From the NCBI GenBank assembly GCA_021325365.1, contig JAJPHF010000031.1, positions 1 to 59,227 of the forward strand: a stretch of 59,227 nucleotides of DNA, in the 5' to 3' direction. This DNA comes from Pseudomonadota bacterium. Lineage in GTDB: Bacteria; Chloroflexota; UBA6077; JAJPHF01. The notes beneath the pieces were generated by a model. The model saw only the letters and a list, made by a program, of their open reading frames with translations. It had not been told where the DNA came from and searched no databases. Of this stretch, positions 7,501-15,187 are shown one piece after another (position 1 is the stretch's first letter; each line of letters begins with the position of its first letter). Position numbers and translations under genes: made by a program.

Positions 7501-8827
7501 CTCGTCCCAGGGCGACGACAGCGACAAGGTGACGATCGCCGTCGGCGACTGCCGCCGACTGGGCATCCCCGTATTGCCGCCGGACGTGCAGCGCAGCCAG
7601 GAGCACTTTACCGTGGAGGTGGTCGAGGACGTCGGCGCGACCGGCTCCGCGGCCGGCGAGCCACGGCGCGGCATCCGCTTCGGCCTCGGCGCCGTTAAGA
7701 ACGTCGGCGAGGGCGCCGTGGACGCGGTCCTGGCCGAGCGCGAGAAGGCTGGCCCGTTCCGCTCGCTCGACGATTTCTGCCGACGCGTCGACCTCAAGGC
7801 ACTAAACAAGCGCGTGCTGGAGAGCCTCATCAAGGCGGGTGCGCTCGACGCACTGGGCCGCCGGGAACAGCTTCTCGCCGGCCTCGACGCCGCGCTCGCC
7901 GCGGCCCAGGCCGCGCAGCGCGCCGAGGCGCGCGGCCAAGCCTCGCTGTTCGACCTCGGCGGCGACGACGAGCCGGCCGCCATCGCGTCCACCCTGCCCT
8001 CCGTTGCGCCCGTCGGTCAGCGTGAGCGCTTGGCGTGGGAAAAAGAGGCGCTTGGCCTGTTCCTGTCGGACCACCCGTTCCAGGAAGCGGCGCGCTGGCT
8101 GCGGCAGCGCACCACCGCGACCACGGCCAGCGTCGCCGAGGACGCGGCAGGCGAGAAAGTCGTGCTGGCGGGCGTGCTCTCGGGCGTCCGCCGCATCATC
8201 ACCAAGCGCAAGGACACCATGCTCGTCGCGCAGCTCGAAGACCTACACGGCTCCATCGAACTCGTGGTCTTTCCCCGCACGCTGGAGCGCACCGGCGACG
8301 TCTGGCGCGACGACGCGGTCGTCATCGTCGAGGGCAAGGCCGATCAGAAGCGCTTGGGCGGCGACGACCGGACCGTGCGCCAGATCATCGTGGACAGCGC
8401 CGAGGAGTGGCAGCCACCCGAGCCGGGCACGGCGCCCCCGCCCGACCTGCCGGCGGCCGACGGCCTCACGCCCGCGTCGCCCATGCTTCCCGCCTGGGCC
8501 GCCGCCTCGGTCGAGGAGCTGACCGCCGCCGTGGCGCCAGAGCCGGCGTCGCTGCCCCAGCCCGAGCCGCCGGCCCCCGCGTCGCTCGGGCGGCTGCTCC
8601 ACCTGCGTTTTGTACGAGCCGGCGATGCCGGCGCCGACCTCCAGCGCCTCCGCTCGCTGCACGCGCTGCTGAGCGGCCGGCCCGGCCCCGACCGCTTTGA
8701 GCTAATCGTCGTCCAGGGGGCCGCCCAGTATCGCCTGGCGGTCCCCGAGCCGCTCGTCGCGTACTCGGCCGACGTCGAGCGCGAGCTGCGCACGCTGCTG
8801 GGCGCCGAGAACGTCCAGGTCATCTAG
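4541..8827 (+). CDS. dnaE: DNA polymerase III alpha subunit containing a mini-intein
   Basis: The replicative polymerase subunit, 1428 residues as translated and 1223 after intein removal, normal for DnaE. In order: PHP domain (HLHVHTEYSLLDG near residue 20, then DHGVMYGAVEFY); palm with the GPRGSAAGS nucleotide-binding loop and the catalytic PDIDMDF; HASTHAAGVVVS; fingers and duplex-binding region; an intein at residues 754-958; and an OB fold (EKVVLAGVLSGVRRI) near 1205. The ATG at 4541 follows GGAGAGAG and directly precedes the PHP motif. An in-frame ATG at 4430 would add 37 Arg/Pro-rich residues and is less likely. The flanking extein sequence AGYAFNK / SHAVCYA joins to the conserved DnaE motif FNKSHA. 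The reading frame is uninterrupted. Confidence 0.95.
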   Translation: MAAHAGSAGAPRFTHLHVHTEYSLLDGLSRVKELVKQTRKLGMDAIALTDHGVMYGAVEFYLAAQKEGVKPIIGVEAYVAPRRMSDRSGLEDKSGYHMTLVARDVEGYRNLLELVTRAHLDGFYYKPRIDKELLAQHAGGLIATSGCPSGEIGRAIRAGDLDAARKATLFYRDLFGPENFFLEIQDHGLNFQPAITRAKVALSRELGIPLVATNDLHYVLPEHAAAQDILLCIQTNSNFDDPKRMRMEGGQHYLKSPAEMARLFHELPEAIAATQTIAERCNLELRFGRLDFPRLAFIPENEHPHAYLTRICRERLRELYRPLRPEVEQRLEYELGVIERTGFSAYMLFVWDFVRYARESGIPCGPRGSAAGSIVLYCLGISTIDPMEYGLTFERFLNPERIQMPDIDMDFADNRRDEVIDYVVRTYGRDHVAQIITYGRLLARAAIRDVGRALGYPLSEVDRIAKLIPTLPLGITIDRALEDSPELKALYDGEPQLKRLIDTAKSVEGTIRHASTHAAGVVVSGEPLVQHTPLQKVAKGDFIMAQYDQKALETIGLLKMDFLGLANLTILERAVALIKESRGVELDLDHLPEDDPRTFRMLSDGDTTGVFQLEGQAMRRYIRELKPSTIRHLAAMVALYRPGPMAHIPTFIAGKEGRVRPSYLHPALEPILKETYGVIVYQDQVLQIVQAIAGFSLGQADILRRAMGKKIAEEMKKERDNFLAGARSKGVDERVANQIWEYIEPFAGYAFNKCLAGDTELVDLKGDRHRVADVPAGTWLLSVDDRGRLMANRVVEAFPTGEKPVVRLTTRGGRTVVCTLDHKFLTPDGFRPLGQIGVGGALLVGEGAADDTSGPLSDVTAGQDSAPPRGRRRRGALRAAPPVMAGGAVALRSANASSLAPAAVQGSAGPAAGHVQPTRLVPDAVASIEPLGVQATYNLTMTAPYHNYLLASGLVSANSHAVCYAYVAYQTAYLKANYPAEYMAAVLSSQGDDSDKVTIAVGDCRRLGIPVLPPDVQRSQEHFTVEVVEDVGATGSAAGEPRRGIRFGLGAVKNVGEGAVDAVLAEREKAGPFRSLDDFCRRVDLKALNKRVLESLIKAGALDALGRREQLLAGLDAALAAAQAAQRAEARGQASLFDLGGDDEPAAIASTLPSVAPVGQRERLAWEKEALGLFLSDHPFQEAARWLRQRTTATTASVAEDAAGEKVVLAGVLSGVRRIITKRKDTMLVAQLEDLHGSIELVVFPRTLERTGDVWRDDAVVIVEGKADQKRLGGDDRTVRQIIVDSAEEWQPPEPGTAPPPDLPAADGLTPASPMLPAWAAASVEELTAAVAPEPASLPQPEPPAPASLGRLLHLRFVRAGDAGADLQRLRSLHALLSGRPGPDRFELIVVQGAAQYRLAVPEPLVAYSADVERELRTLLGAENVQVI
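6800..7414 (+). other. Mini-intein in dnaE (205 residues)
   Basis: Protein-splicing element inserted between FNK and SHA of DnaE. Block A starts with Cys1 (CLAGDTELV). Block B has the T-x-x-H motif (CTLDHKFLTPDG). Blocks F and G (YNLTMTAPYHNYLL, ASGLVSAN) end in Asn, and the next extein residue is Ser (+1). The penultimate residue is Ala where most inteins have His. In place of a homing endonuclease there is a roughly 75-residue Ala/Gly/Arg-rich linker, with no LAGLIDADG motif, so it is probably immobile but able to splice. The cyanobacterial split DnaE intein sits three residues upstream (before CFNKSH), a different insertion site. Confidence 0.92.
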
Positions 8828-8978
8828 GCGCCACCGGCCCGGCGGCGGTTTGCCCGTTGGCGCCCGGCCCCGCGCCCCGGCCACCACGGTCGGGCCGTAA
8901 CCCGGCCGCGTATCGCCATGCGGCGAACCGGCGCGATCCTTCGGTAGATCGCGCAGCTTACCGGAAGGGGAGGACCCA

Positions 8979-9623
8979 ATGTCGCTTTCCGCTCGCCGGC
9001 CCCGCCGAGCCCTCCTCGCCGCGCTCCTCACCAGCGGGCTCGTCGCCGCCGGCCTGGGCTTGGCCCGCGCGCAGGGCGAGGTGCGCATCGTCTCCGGCCC
9101 CGTCGTCCAGCTCGACGGCTCCCGCGCCACGGTAGCCGCCAACACCGGCCCCGTCATCGTCCAGCTGACCGACAACACGCGCTACGAGAAGCAGGGCCCC
9201 GGCACGCTGGCCGACCTGCAGCCCAATCAGTACGTGGCCGTGACCGGTCGGCCCACCGACGACGGCCAGGTAGCCCTGCTCATCCGGGTGTTCCCCGCGG
9301 CCCAGGCGACCGTGCCGGCGCGGCTCAACTCGCCTATGGAGGGGCCAAACGCGGGCAACCTCATGAACAACGCCATCATCGAGAGCCTTGCGAACGGTCG
9401 GCTGACGGTTCGCGCGGGCGGCGAATCGATTAGTATCGACACGACGCCCGACACGCAGGTCGTCCATCCCGTGCCGGCGAGCGCGAGCGACGTGACCGAG
9501 GGCTCCCGTATCGCCGCCACCGGCACGATGGACGCCGACGGCGTGCTGACGGCCGCGGTGGTGAACCTGCTGGACCCGCCGGGCGGCGCGCCTGTCGGCA
9601 ACGCGCCACCCGCTGCCCGCTAG
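8979..9623 (+). CDS. Secreted DUF5666-like protein
   Basis: A 214-residue exported protein. Residues 1-32 are a signal peptide (basic RRPRRA, hydrophobic stretch, cleavage after LARAQ). Two similar beta-barrel-like halves follow (about 34-105 and 120-200), each with the pattern V..L....TV....D(T)..V..........L..G..V.V.G....DG...A..V found in DUF5666/OB-like secreted proteins. The ATG follows GGAAGGGGAGG. Its function is unknown; a role at the cell surface is inferred from the signal peptide only. It stands alone between dnaE and the ccdA operon. Confidence 0.75.
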   Translation: MSLSARRPRRALLAALLTSGLVAAGLGLARAQGEVRIVSGPVVQLDGSRATVAANTGPVIVQLTDNTRYEKQGPGTLADLQPNQYVAVTGRPTDDGQVALLIRVFPAAQATVPARLNSPMEGPNAGNLMNNAIIESLANGRLTVRAGGESISIDTTPDTQVVHPVPASASDVTEGSRIAATGTMDADGVLTAAVVNLLDPPGGAPVGNAPPAAR

Positions 9624-9661
9624 TCCCGCGCCGCGCCGGGCCGCCGCCTGCGTAGAGCCCT

Positions 9662-9679
9662 GGGGCGGCGTGCCGCCCC
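9662..9679 (+). terminator. GC hairpin after the DUF5666-like gene
   Basis: GGGGCGG...CCGCCCC hairpin with a 4-base loop, 39 bases after the stop codon and before the ccdA promoter. There is no U-tract, so termination is possible but unproven. Confidence 0.35.
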
Positions 9680-9701
9680 CACGCCCCCCTCGGCCATTTC
9701 G

Positions 9702-9730
9702 TTGAGCGCCCGCCCCGCCATTGCTAGACT
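9702..9730 (+). promoter_or_regulatory. Promoter for the ccdA-tlpA-peroxiredoxin operon
   Basis: TTGAGC (9702-9707), 17 bases, TAGACT (9725-9730). The predicted start of transcription is about 27 bases before the ccdA GTG at 9764. Confidence 0.6.
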
Positions 9731-9763
9731 GCTTACGAAAGCCGCTGTCGACCGGAGCTGCCC

Positions 9764-10492
9764 GTGGAGATGCAGAGCGTTTCCCTGTTGACCGTCGCCG
9801 TCGCCTTCGCGGCCGGCCTGCTCTCCTTCCTGTCGCCGTGCGTGCTGCCACTCGTGCCAGCCTACATCGGTCACCTCGCCGGCGCCTCGCTCAGTCCGGG
9901 TGCCCCCACGGTCAGCCGCGCCACGACCCTGGCCCACGCGCTGGCCTTCGTGCTGGGCTTCAGCACGATCTTCGTCCTCTTCTGGACCGTGATCTGGACC
10001 ATCGACCTCTACGTGGTCCCGGGCTTCGTCCAGGCCTTCCGTCAAGTCGGCGGCGTCATCCTGATCGTCATGGGCCTCCACGTCGCCGGCTTCCTGCGGA
10101 TTCCCCTGCTGTACCGCGAGAAGCGCTTCTACCTCCAGCCGCGCGGCGGCCCTAGCCTGCCCACCTCCTTCGTGGTCGGCGTCCTGTTCGCGGCCGGCTG
10201 GACCCCCTGCATCGGCCCGATCCTGTCCGGCATCATCGGCCTCGCGACGTTCTCGGACACCATGGCGCAGGGCGCTGTGCTCCTCGCGTCCTACTCGCTA
10301 GGCCTCGGCGTCCCCTTCCTGGCGACCGCCTTCGCGCTCGGCTCCGCGGCCCTCGTACTCAAGCAGTTCAACCGCTACTTCGGCGCCGTCGAGGTCGTGA
10401 GCGGCCTGTTCCTGGTCGCCATCGGCGTGCTCATGCTGACCGGCCTCTTCTTGCGGCTGCCGCAATACTTCAACTGGGGCGTGGCGCTGTGA
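9764..10492 (+). CDS. ccdA: Cytochrome c biogenesis / thiol-disulfide membrane transporter CcdA
   Basis: A 242-residue integral membrane protein of the CcdA/DsbD-beta family that passes reducing equivalents from cytoplasmic thioredoxin to extracytoplasmic thioredoxin-like proteins. Six hydrophobic segments are visible. The two redox cysteines sit in the conserved [11 protein letters not shown] (helix 1) and [10 protein letters not shown] (helix 4) motifs. A GTG start at 9764 (or ATG at 9770) lies a short distance after a good promoter. Its stop overlaps the start of the next gene (GTGA), so the two are translationally coupled. With the TlpA-like protein and the peroxiredoxin downstream it forms an extracytoplasmic redox relay. 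Confidence 0.9.
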   Translation: MEMQSVSLLTVAVAFAAGLLSFLSPCVLPLVPAYIGHLAGASLSPGAPTVSRATTLAHALAFVLGFSTIFVLFWTVIWTIDLYVVPGFVQAFRQVGGVILIVMGLHVAGFLRIPLLYREKRFYLQPRGGPSLPTSFVVGVLFAAGWTPCIGPILSGIIGLATFSDTMAQGAVLLASYSLGLGVPFLATAFALGSAALVLKQFNRYFGAVEVVSGLFLVAIGVLMLTGLFLRLPQYFNWGVAL

Positions 10493-10998
10493 ACCCGCCC
10501 GGCCGACTCCTGTCCGCGACGCTCAGTGCGGTGCTCCTCGGCCTCTGGCTCGCCGCCTGCGGGGCGCCCGCCGCCGCGCGCCTCGGCAGCCCGGCGCCCG
10601 ACTTTACCCTCCAAACCGTCGACGGCACGTCGGTACAGCTCGCACAATTCAAGGGCAAGCCCGTCTGGATCAACTTCTGGGCCACCTGGTGCGTCCCCTG
10701 CCGCGAGGAGATGCCGGCCATGCAGGAGTTGTATGACCAGTACCGCGACCAGGGCCTGGTCATCCTCGCCGTGAACATGGAGGAGGACGCCCCGACCGTG
10801 CGCCGCTGGATCGAGAGCGGCGGCTACACCTTCACCTTCGTGCTGGACGACCAGGGCCAGCAGGTCAAGCGGTACAACGTGACGGCCGCGCCAACCAGCT
10901 ACTTCGTCGGCCGCGACGGCATCATCCGCGACCAGAAGCTCGGTCAGATCAGCCGCGACGAGATGGTCGCCAAGCTCGACAAGCTCCTGAGCAGCTAG
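10489..10998 (+). CDS. TlpA/ResA-like thioredoxin lipoprotein
   Basis: A 169-residue membrane-anchored thiol-disulfide oxidoreductase. The signal peptide ends in the lipobox LAAC (Cys about 20), so it is probably lipidated and faces outward. A thioredoxin fold follows, with the active site [14 protein letters not shown] (WCVPC near 64-68) and the cis-Pro segment TAAPTSYFV. It would take electrons from CcdA, with which it overlaps by four bases, and reduce cytochrome c apoproteins or the selenoprotein peroxiredoxin downstream. The partner is inferred from gene order. Length is normal for the family. Confidence 0.9.
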   Translation: MNPPGRLLSATLSAVLLGLWLAACGAPAAARLGSPAPDFTLQTVDGTSVQLAQFKGKPVWINFWATWCVPCREEMPAMQELYDQYRDQGLVILAVNMEEDAPTVRRWIESGGYTFTFVLDDQGQQVKRYNVTAAPTSYFVGRDGIIRDQKLGQISRDEMVAKLDKLLSS

Positions 10999-11083
10999 AC
11001 GCGAGACCCTACCGCGCGACGGGCGTGGTCGGGCCTCGTCGCTCCCGCGCCGGATCGGGTTCTGAGGGTAGGAGGAGAGAGTC

Positions 11084-11668
11084 ATGCGTGGACGATCGGC
11101 ATGGATTCCCATGCTAGCACTGCTGCTGCTGCTCGCCGGCTGCCAGGCGGTGGGCAAGCTGTCGCTCCCGGGCGCCCCTGCGGCCGCGGCGCCCACCCAC
11201 GAGCTGCGCGTCGGCGATAAAGCCCCCGACTTCACGCTCGTCGACCAGAGCCGGCAGCCCGTGACGCTGAGCCAGTTCCGCGGCCGGCCGGTCCAGGTCG
11301 CCTTCTACGTCTGGGCCTTCAGCGGCGGCTGAACGCAAGAGTTGACGAACTACTCGGACCGTGAGTCCGACTACGCGGACCTGAACACCCAGGTCCTCGG
11401 CATCATTCAGGAAAACCCCTTCGTCGCCAAGGCGTTCGCCGAGAAGGTCGGCACCACCCTCCCCGTGCTGTCCGACGACAAGCACCAGACCGCGCGCGCC
11501 TACGGCATCTTCGACGAGGACAAGCACCAGGCGATCCGCACGACCTTCACGATCGACCAAGAGGGCGTCATCCGCGCCATCCACCAGTCGCGGGAAGCCA
11601 TCGAAGTGGACGACGCGCTCGACGCCTGCCGCGTCCTCCAGCGCGTGGACTCGACTTCCGGCAACTGA
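11084..11668 (+). CDS. Selenocysteine-containing peroxiredoxin lipoprotein (AhpC/TSA family)
   Basis: A 194-residue peroxiredoxin read through an in-frame TGA at 11330-11332 (residue 83). The N-terminus is a lipoprotein signal (LLLLLAGC, Cys about 20). The peroxiredoxin core starts VGDKAPDFTLVDQ and continues FYVWAFSGG-U-TQELTNYSD, then LNTQVLGI and LPVLSDD. In cysteine homologues the motif is AFSGVCTKEL, so the TGA falls exactly on the peroxidatic cysteine and the frame continues without a shift on both sides. A perfect 6-bp hairpin lies 21 bases downstream, as expected for a bacterial SECIS. Cys182 near the C-terminus could act as resolving residue. The ATG follows a very strong GGAGGAGAGA site. 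It is last in the ccdA-tlpA order. A TGC-to-TGA mutation or a sequencing error is the alternative. Confidence 0.85.
11354..11370 (+). promoter_or_regulatory. SECIS-like hairpin for selenocysteine insertion
   Basis: TCGGAC (11354-11359) pairs perfectly with GTCCGA (11365-11370) around the loop CGTGA. The loop starts 27 bases after the TGA, within the 16-37 base range described for bacterial SECIS elements, and has a G among its first two loop bases, as the bacterial consensus requires. It lies inside the coding frame, as bacterial SECIS elements do, and would recruit SelB. Confidence 0.75.
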
Positions 11669-11778
11669 CGCGCCGCTGGCCAACCCGGCAGCCGGCGCCC
11701 GGCACAGGTGCTCGGGGGGCCAGCTCACGCGCGTCGGCCCCAGCCGGTGATTGCTGGCAGCCCCGCGCTAAGCTCGTC

Positions 11779-11784
11779 TAGACT
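11779..11784 (+). promoter_or_regulatory. -10 element (TAGACT), possibly giving a leaderless mRNA
   Basis: TAGACT ends 6 bases before the GTG at 11791, so transcription would start at or next to the first codon. The -10 matches that of the ccdA promoter. No convincing -35 at the right distance and no ribosome binding site precede the gene. Confidence 0.4.
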
Positions 11785-11790
11785 GCCCGC

Positions 11791-13905
11791 GTGCTGCTCA
11801 TCGTCCTGCCGCTGCTGCTCTATGCCCTGGGCTCGGTCGCAGAGCTGCTGCTGGCCGTGCCCGACGCCTCCGAGTGGGCGCCAGCCGTACTGTTCCGGCG
11901 GCTGGCGCTCGGCCTGCTGGTCGCCGGCTGGGCCGGCGTCGCGCTCGCCGAGCTCGGCCGCTTCAGCGCGCTCACGCTCGTCGCCGTCCTGGCGCTGCTC
12001 ACCGCGGCCCTCGGCGGATATGCGGCGCTCGATCCGCGGCGCCGCGGCCGATGGCGCTGCCTCGGCCGCCCGGGCGCCTGGGGGAGCCGGCGCGAGCTAG
12101 CCGCCCTCGCCGCGCTGCTCGCGCTCGCCGTCGCGCTGTTTGCCCATCCGGGCGAATACGTGCTCGGCGCCCGCGACCCCGGCATCTACTTCGCCACGGG
12201 CATGGCGATCGCCGGCCAGGGCGGCGTGTTGCAGCACGACTGGGCGCTGGAGGCGCTCGGCGCCGACCTCGGCGACGCCAGCCTCAACTGGTGGCTGTTC
12301 CAGAGCGTCCATGGCTGGCCGCTCCGCTTCCCCGGACAGCTCTTCGCGCGGGACCTGGCCCACGGCATCGTCGAGCCCGGCTTTCTCCCCTGGTATCCAG
12401 TCGCCGTCGCCTTCGCGGTCGACACGACCGGCCCGGCCGCCGGGCTGTGGGTAAACCCGGCGCTCGCCGCGCTCGCCGTGCTCGCCGTGTACCTGACCGG
12501 CCGATCCCTGTTCGGGGCCGCCGTCGCCTGGGCGGGCGCAGTCCTCCTGCTCCTCGACCTGGCGCAGGTCTGGTTCGCCCGCTACACCCTGGCCGAGCCG
12601 GCCACGCAGCTCCTCGTCTGGACCGGCCTCTACGCGCTCGTGGCCCTCGCGCGGCGCCCCACCCTCGCCGCCGGCGCGCTCGCCGGGCTCGCCTGGGCCG
12701 GCACCCTGCTCGTCCGCGTCGACTCCGTGCTCCTGGTGCCGCCCGTGGCCGCCTACCTCGCCTGGCAGGCCCGCGCCCCCGCTCGGCGCCGCCCGGCGCT
12801 GTTGGCGCTTGGCCTGATCGGCCTCGGCGGTGCCCACTTCGCCTTTCACGCCTGGCGCTTTGCTCCCGGCTACGCGACGATGACGTTCAGCGGCGCCACC
12901 CTGGCCGTGGCCGCCGGCGGGGTGGCGGCCGCGCTGGTCGCTGCCGCGTTGGCCTGGCTCCTCCTGCCCGTCGGGGCCTCCGCGACCGCCCCGGACGCGC
13001 GCCGGCGGGTCGCGCTGCTCATCGCCGTGCTCGCGCTGGCCGCGCTCGCCGCCTATGCGCTTCGCCCCGCGCTCGCGTCCCCGGTCGGGGCCGACGAGCG
13101 CGCCGCCCTCGACATCGCCGCGCGCGAGAGCCTCGTCCGGCTGGGCTGGTACGCGACGCCCCTCGGCCTGGCGCTCGCCGTGGTCGGCGCCGGGCGGCTG
13201 CTGTGGTCCGGCGGCTGGCGCCAGGCGGCCCCCGTGCTGGGCCTCCTCGGCCTCTCGCTCGCGTTCTACCTGCCCAACCCCCTCGTCTCTAGCGACCAGC
13301 CATGGGCGGCCCGGCGCTACCTACCGGTCGTCCTCCCGGGACTCCTGCTGGTCGCGGCCTATGGGGCGGCTGCCATCGGCAGCTGGCTGGGCCGCGGCGT
13401 CCGCGCCCCGCGTGGTGTGGGGACCGGCCTGGCCGGACTGCTGTGCCTGGCCGTAGCGGCCGGCGAGTGGCGCGCGACCACGCCGGTCGCCGCCTACCGC
13501 GAGCACGCGGGAACGGTCGCCCAGATCGAGGCGCTGGCCGCGCTCTTCCCACCCGACGCGATCGTGCTCTTTCCCCGCTCGGCGGCCGGGATGCGGCTCA
13601 GCCTCCCCCTGCAGTACCTGGGCGACCGCGCGGCCTTTGTACTGCCAGCGGAGGAGCCGGTGGAGGGCGTGCTTAGCGTGGTGCGGCGCTGGCGGGCCGA
13701 GGACCGCCCGGTCTACTGGGTCGTCCCGCTCGGTACGCGCTTCCCCACCCCGGCGGGCGTGCGCTTCGCCCCAGCCGGGCAGTTCGCCTTCGAAACCGCG
13801 CAGCTCGAGCGCCCGCTCGACCGGCTGCCCACGCACGCGGAGGCGCTGCGCTTCGACCTGCAGCTCTACCGCATCGACCTGGTCCCTCCGCCCAGCGCGC
13901 CTTGA
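11791..13905 (+). CDS. Polytopic GT39/ArnT-like membrane glycosyltransferase
   Basis: A 704-residue membrane protein with about a dozen hydrophobic segments separated by short loops. The first long outer loop carries the acidic motif GARDPGIYFATGMAIA, placed like the catalytic Asp of GT-C enzymes that transfer sugars from polyprenyl phosphate. The loop after it is long and rich in Trp/His (NWWLFQSVHGWPL). A soluble C-terminal part starts near residue 570. The substrate is unknown; cell-surface glycan or glycoprotein assembly is typical. The GTG start has no upstream ribosome binding site, in keeping with a leaderless transcript. Low-complexity Ala/Leu composition limits certainty beyond the fold class. 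Confidence 0.75.
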   Translation: MLLIVLPLLLYALGSVAELLLAVPDASEWAPAVLFRRLALGLLVAGWAGVALAELGRFSALTLVAVLALLTAALGGYAALDPRRRGRWRCLGRPGAWGSRRELAALAALLALAVALFAHPGEYVLGARDPGIYFATGMAIAGQGGVLQHDWALEALGADLGDASLNWWLFQSVHGWPLRFPGQLFARDLAHGIVEPGFLPWYPVAVAFAVDTTGPAAGLWVNPALAALAVLAVYLTGRSLFGAAVAWAGAVLLLLDLAQVWFARYTLAEPATQLLVWTGLYALVALARRPTLAAGALAGLAWAGTLLVRVDSVLLVPPVAAYLAWQARAPARRRPALLALGLIGLGGAHFAFHAWRFAPGYATMTFSGATLAVAAGGVAAALVAAALAWLLLPVGASATAPDARRRVALLIAVLALAALAAYALRPALASPVGADERAALDIAARESLVRLGWYATPLGLALAVVGAGRLLWSGGWRQAAPVLGLLGLSLAFYLPNPLVSSDQPWAARRYLPVVLPGLLLVAAYGAAAIGSWLGRGVRAPRGVGTGLAGLLCLAVAAGEWRATTPVAAYREHAGTVAQIEALAALFPPDAIVLFPRSAAGMRLSLPLQYLGDRAAFVLPAEEPVEGVLSVVRRWRAEDRPVYWVVPLGTRFPTPAGVRFAPAGQFAFETAQLERPLDRLPTHAEALRFDLQLYRIDLVPPPSAP

Positions 13906-13939
13906 GCGGCCAGGCAGGCCGCGGTCATCTCGTGGGCCT

Positions 13940-14046
13940 CATACCGAATCCGGGGGTGGCATTCCCTTACTCCCTCTCCCTCTGGGAGAGGGCCGGGGTG
14001 AGGGCGCGCCCCGGTCGGCGAACCCCAGGGCCGGATCGGATATCAG
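13940..14046. repeat. 107-bp dispersed palindromic repeat, copy 1
   Basis: Starts CATACCGAATCCGGGG and ends CCGGATCGGATATCAG, so the ends are imperfect inverted repeats. The middle holds CCCTCTCCCTCTGGGAGAGGG followed by CCGGGGTGAGGG. A copy of the same length lies at 24411-24517. It sits between the convergent ends of the GT39-like and GalT-like genes. Confidence 0.8.
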
Positions 14047-14074
14047 CCGATCCGCGTGGGCTGGACAACCCGGC

Positions 14075-15187
14075 TTAGCTGAACGCCGGGCCGAGGTATT
14101 CCATGAGCTTGAATGGGTCGCTTGCGACCACGCTGCTGGCGTATAGCTCCATCGCGCCCATGTCCGCGGTGCGGTTCAGCAGCGGGCCACGATCGACGAT
14201 CCGCGCGATGATGGGGAAGCCGCTCCAGTCCTCGGCAACCGGCGCGAGCGGCGGCAGGTAGAGGACCACGTTGAAGCTGGCCACGCCCAGCTCCCGCACG
14301 TAGCAGTCCAGCACCCGGAAGATGCCCTCACCTAGCTCCGGGCCCAGCGTCTCGGCGAATAGCCAGACCTCCTTCTCCTTCACCGGGGTCAGCGAGGCCA
14401 GCAGATTCACTCCGGGCCGCTCGAGCGTCAGGCCCAGCACGGCGTGGGCCGCGTAGAGGTCCTCGAAGTAGTTCGTTCCACAGCCCTCTCGGTAGTGGAG
14501 CGCCGCGCGCCGCAGGTGCTCGACCTTGGCGTAGTGCATGTCGCGCGTGGCCGCCACCTGGGCATGGCCGTGGAGGATCGACGCACCGCTCTTCCACAGG
14601 CAGTTCCACATGAAGAACAGGTAGCGCGCCGCCGGATCGGCCTCCAGCGCGGCCTGACCCCAGCGCAGGCCCACGTCGAGGTAGTCCACGATCGCGTCGC
14701 GGCTGAACTCCAGCGGATTGTGATCGTTGTAGATCACGACGCCGTGGAAGGCGTCATACTTCGCCACATTGCTGGCCGTCAGCGCGTGGCTGCCCCGGAT
14801 GCGGCCGAAGATGTCCTCCGGCGTTCCCTCCTCCGGACGGCAGAACGGGTCGCCGTGATTGCTCGAGACGATCTCCTCCATCTCGTTCGGCGCGCCCGCT
14901 GGCATTGGCCGCGATGAGCGGAGCGCGTTGAACAGCGTCCCCTCGAACGTCACCAGATTCGTCGTCTTGACGATCTTCTGCTGCTCGACCGCCGTAACGG
15001 AGCCAAAAAAGCCTTCGATCCAGGCGTGCATGGAGTCCGGGGCGACCAGCAGGCCCGTGGATTCGCTGACCTGCAACAGGCGGTCGAAGCGCTGCCGCTC
15101 GGCTTCCGGTAGCTGCGCGAGCGCGGCGACCAGGTCGGTAATAGCCTGGGGCGCCGCGAGCGCCCGCGCGTCCTGGGCCTTCATCAT
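14075..15187 (-). CDS. GalT/HIT-superfamily nucleotidyltransferase-like protein
   Basis: A 370-residue protein of the histidine-triad superfamily. The key segment is SGASILHGHAQVAA near residue 195-205: His-x-His-x-Gln as in galactose-1-phosphate uridylyltransferase (HPHGQ), where the second His carries the nucleotidyl group. The N-terminal half contains NLVTFEGTLFNALR and SSNHGDPFCRPEE, which resemble the substrate-binding strand of GalT-like proteins. The usual zinc-binding cysteines of GalT are not evident, so it may be a diverged transferase or hydrolase with another substrate. The ATG at 15187 (or 15184) follows GAGGAGG. It is a single gene with its own 365-base upstream region. Confidence 0.65.
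   Translation of the reverse strand: MMKAQDARALAAPQAITDLVAALAQLPEAERQRFDRLLQVSESTGLLVAPDSMHAWIEGFFGSVTAVEQQKIVKTTNLVTFEGTLFNALRSSRPMPAGAPNEMEEIVSSNHGDPFCRPEEGTPEDIFGRIRGSHALTASNVAKYDAFHGVVIYNDHNPLEFSRDAIVDYLDVGLRWGQAALEADPAARYLFFMWNCLWKSGASILHGHAQVAATRDMHYAKVEHLRRAALHYREGCGTNYFEDLYAAHAVLGLTLERPGVNLLASLTPVKEKEVWLFAETLGPELGEGIFRVLDCYVRELGVASFNVVLYLPPLAPVAEDWSGFPIIARIVDRGPLLNRTADMGAMELYASSVVASDPFKLMEYLGPAFS

Noticed and set aside
6296..7606. 436-codon minus-strand frame opposite the dnaE intein
   Set aside because: Antisense shadow with no start signal or conserved features.
11342..11668. Separate short gene starting at TTG 11342
   Set aside because: It lacks a ribosome binding site and the N-terminal half of the fold, and it is exactly in frame with the upstream part across a single TGA; a selenoprotein explains it better.
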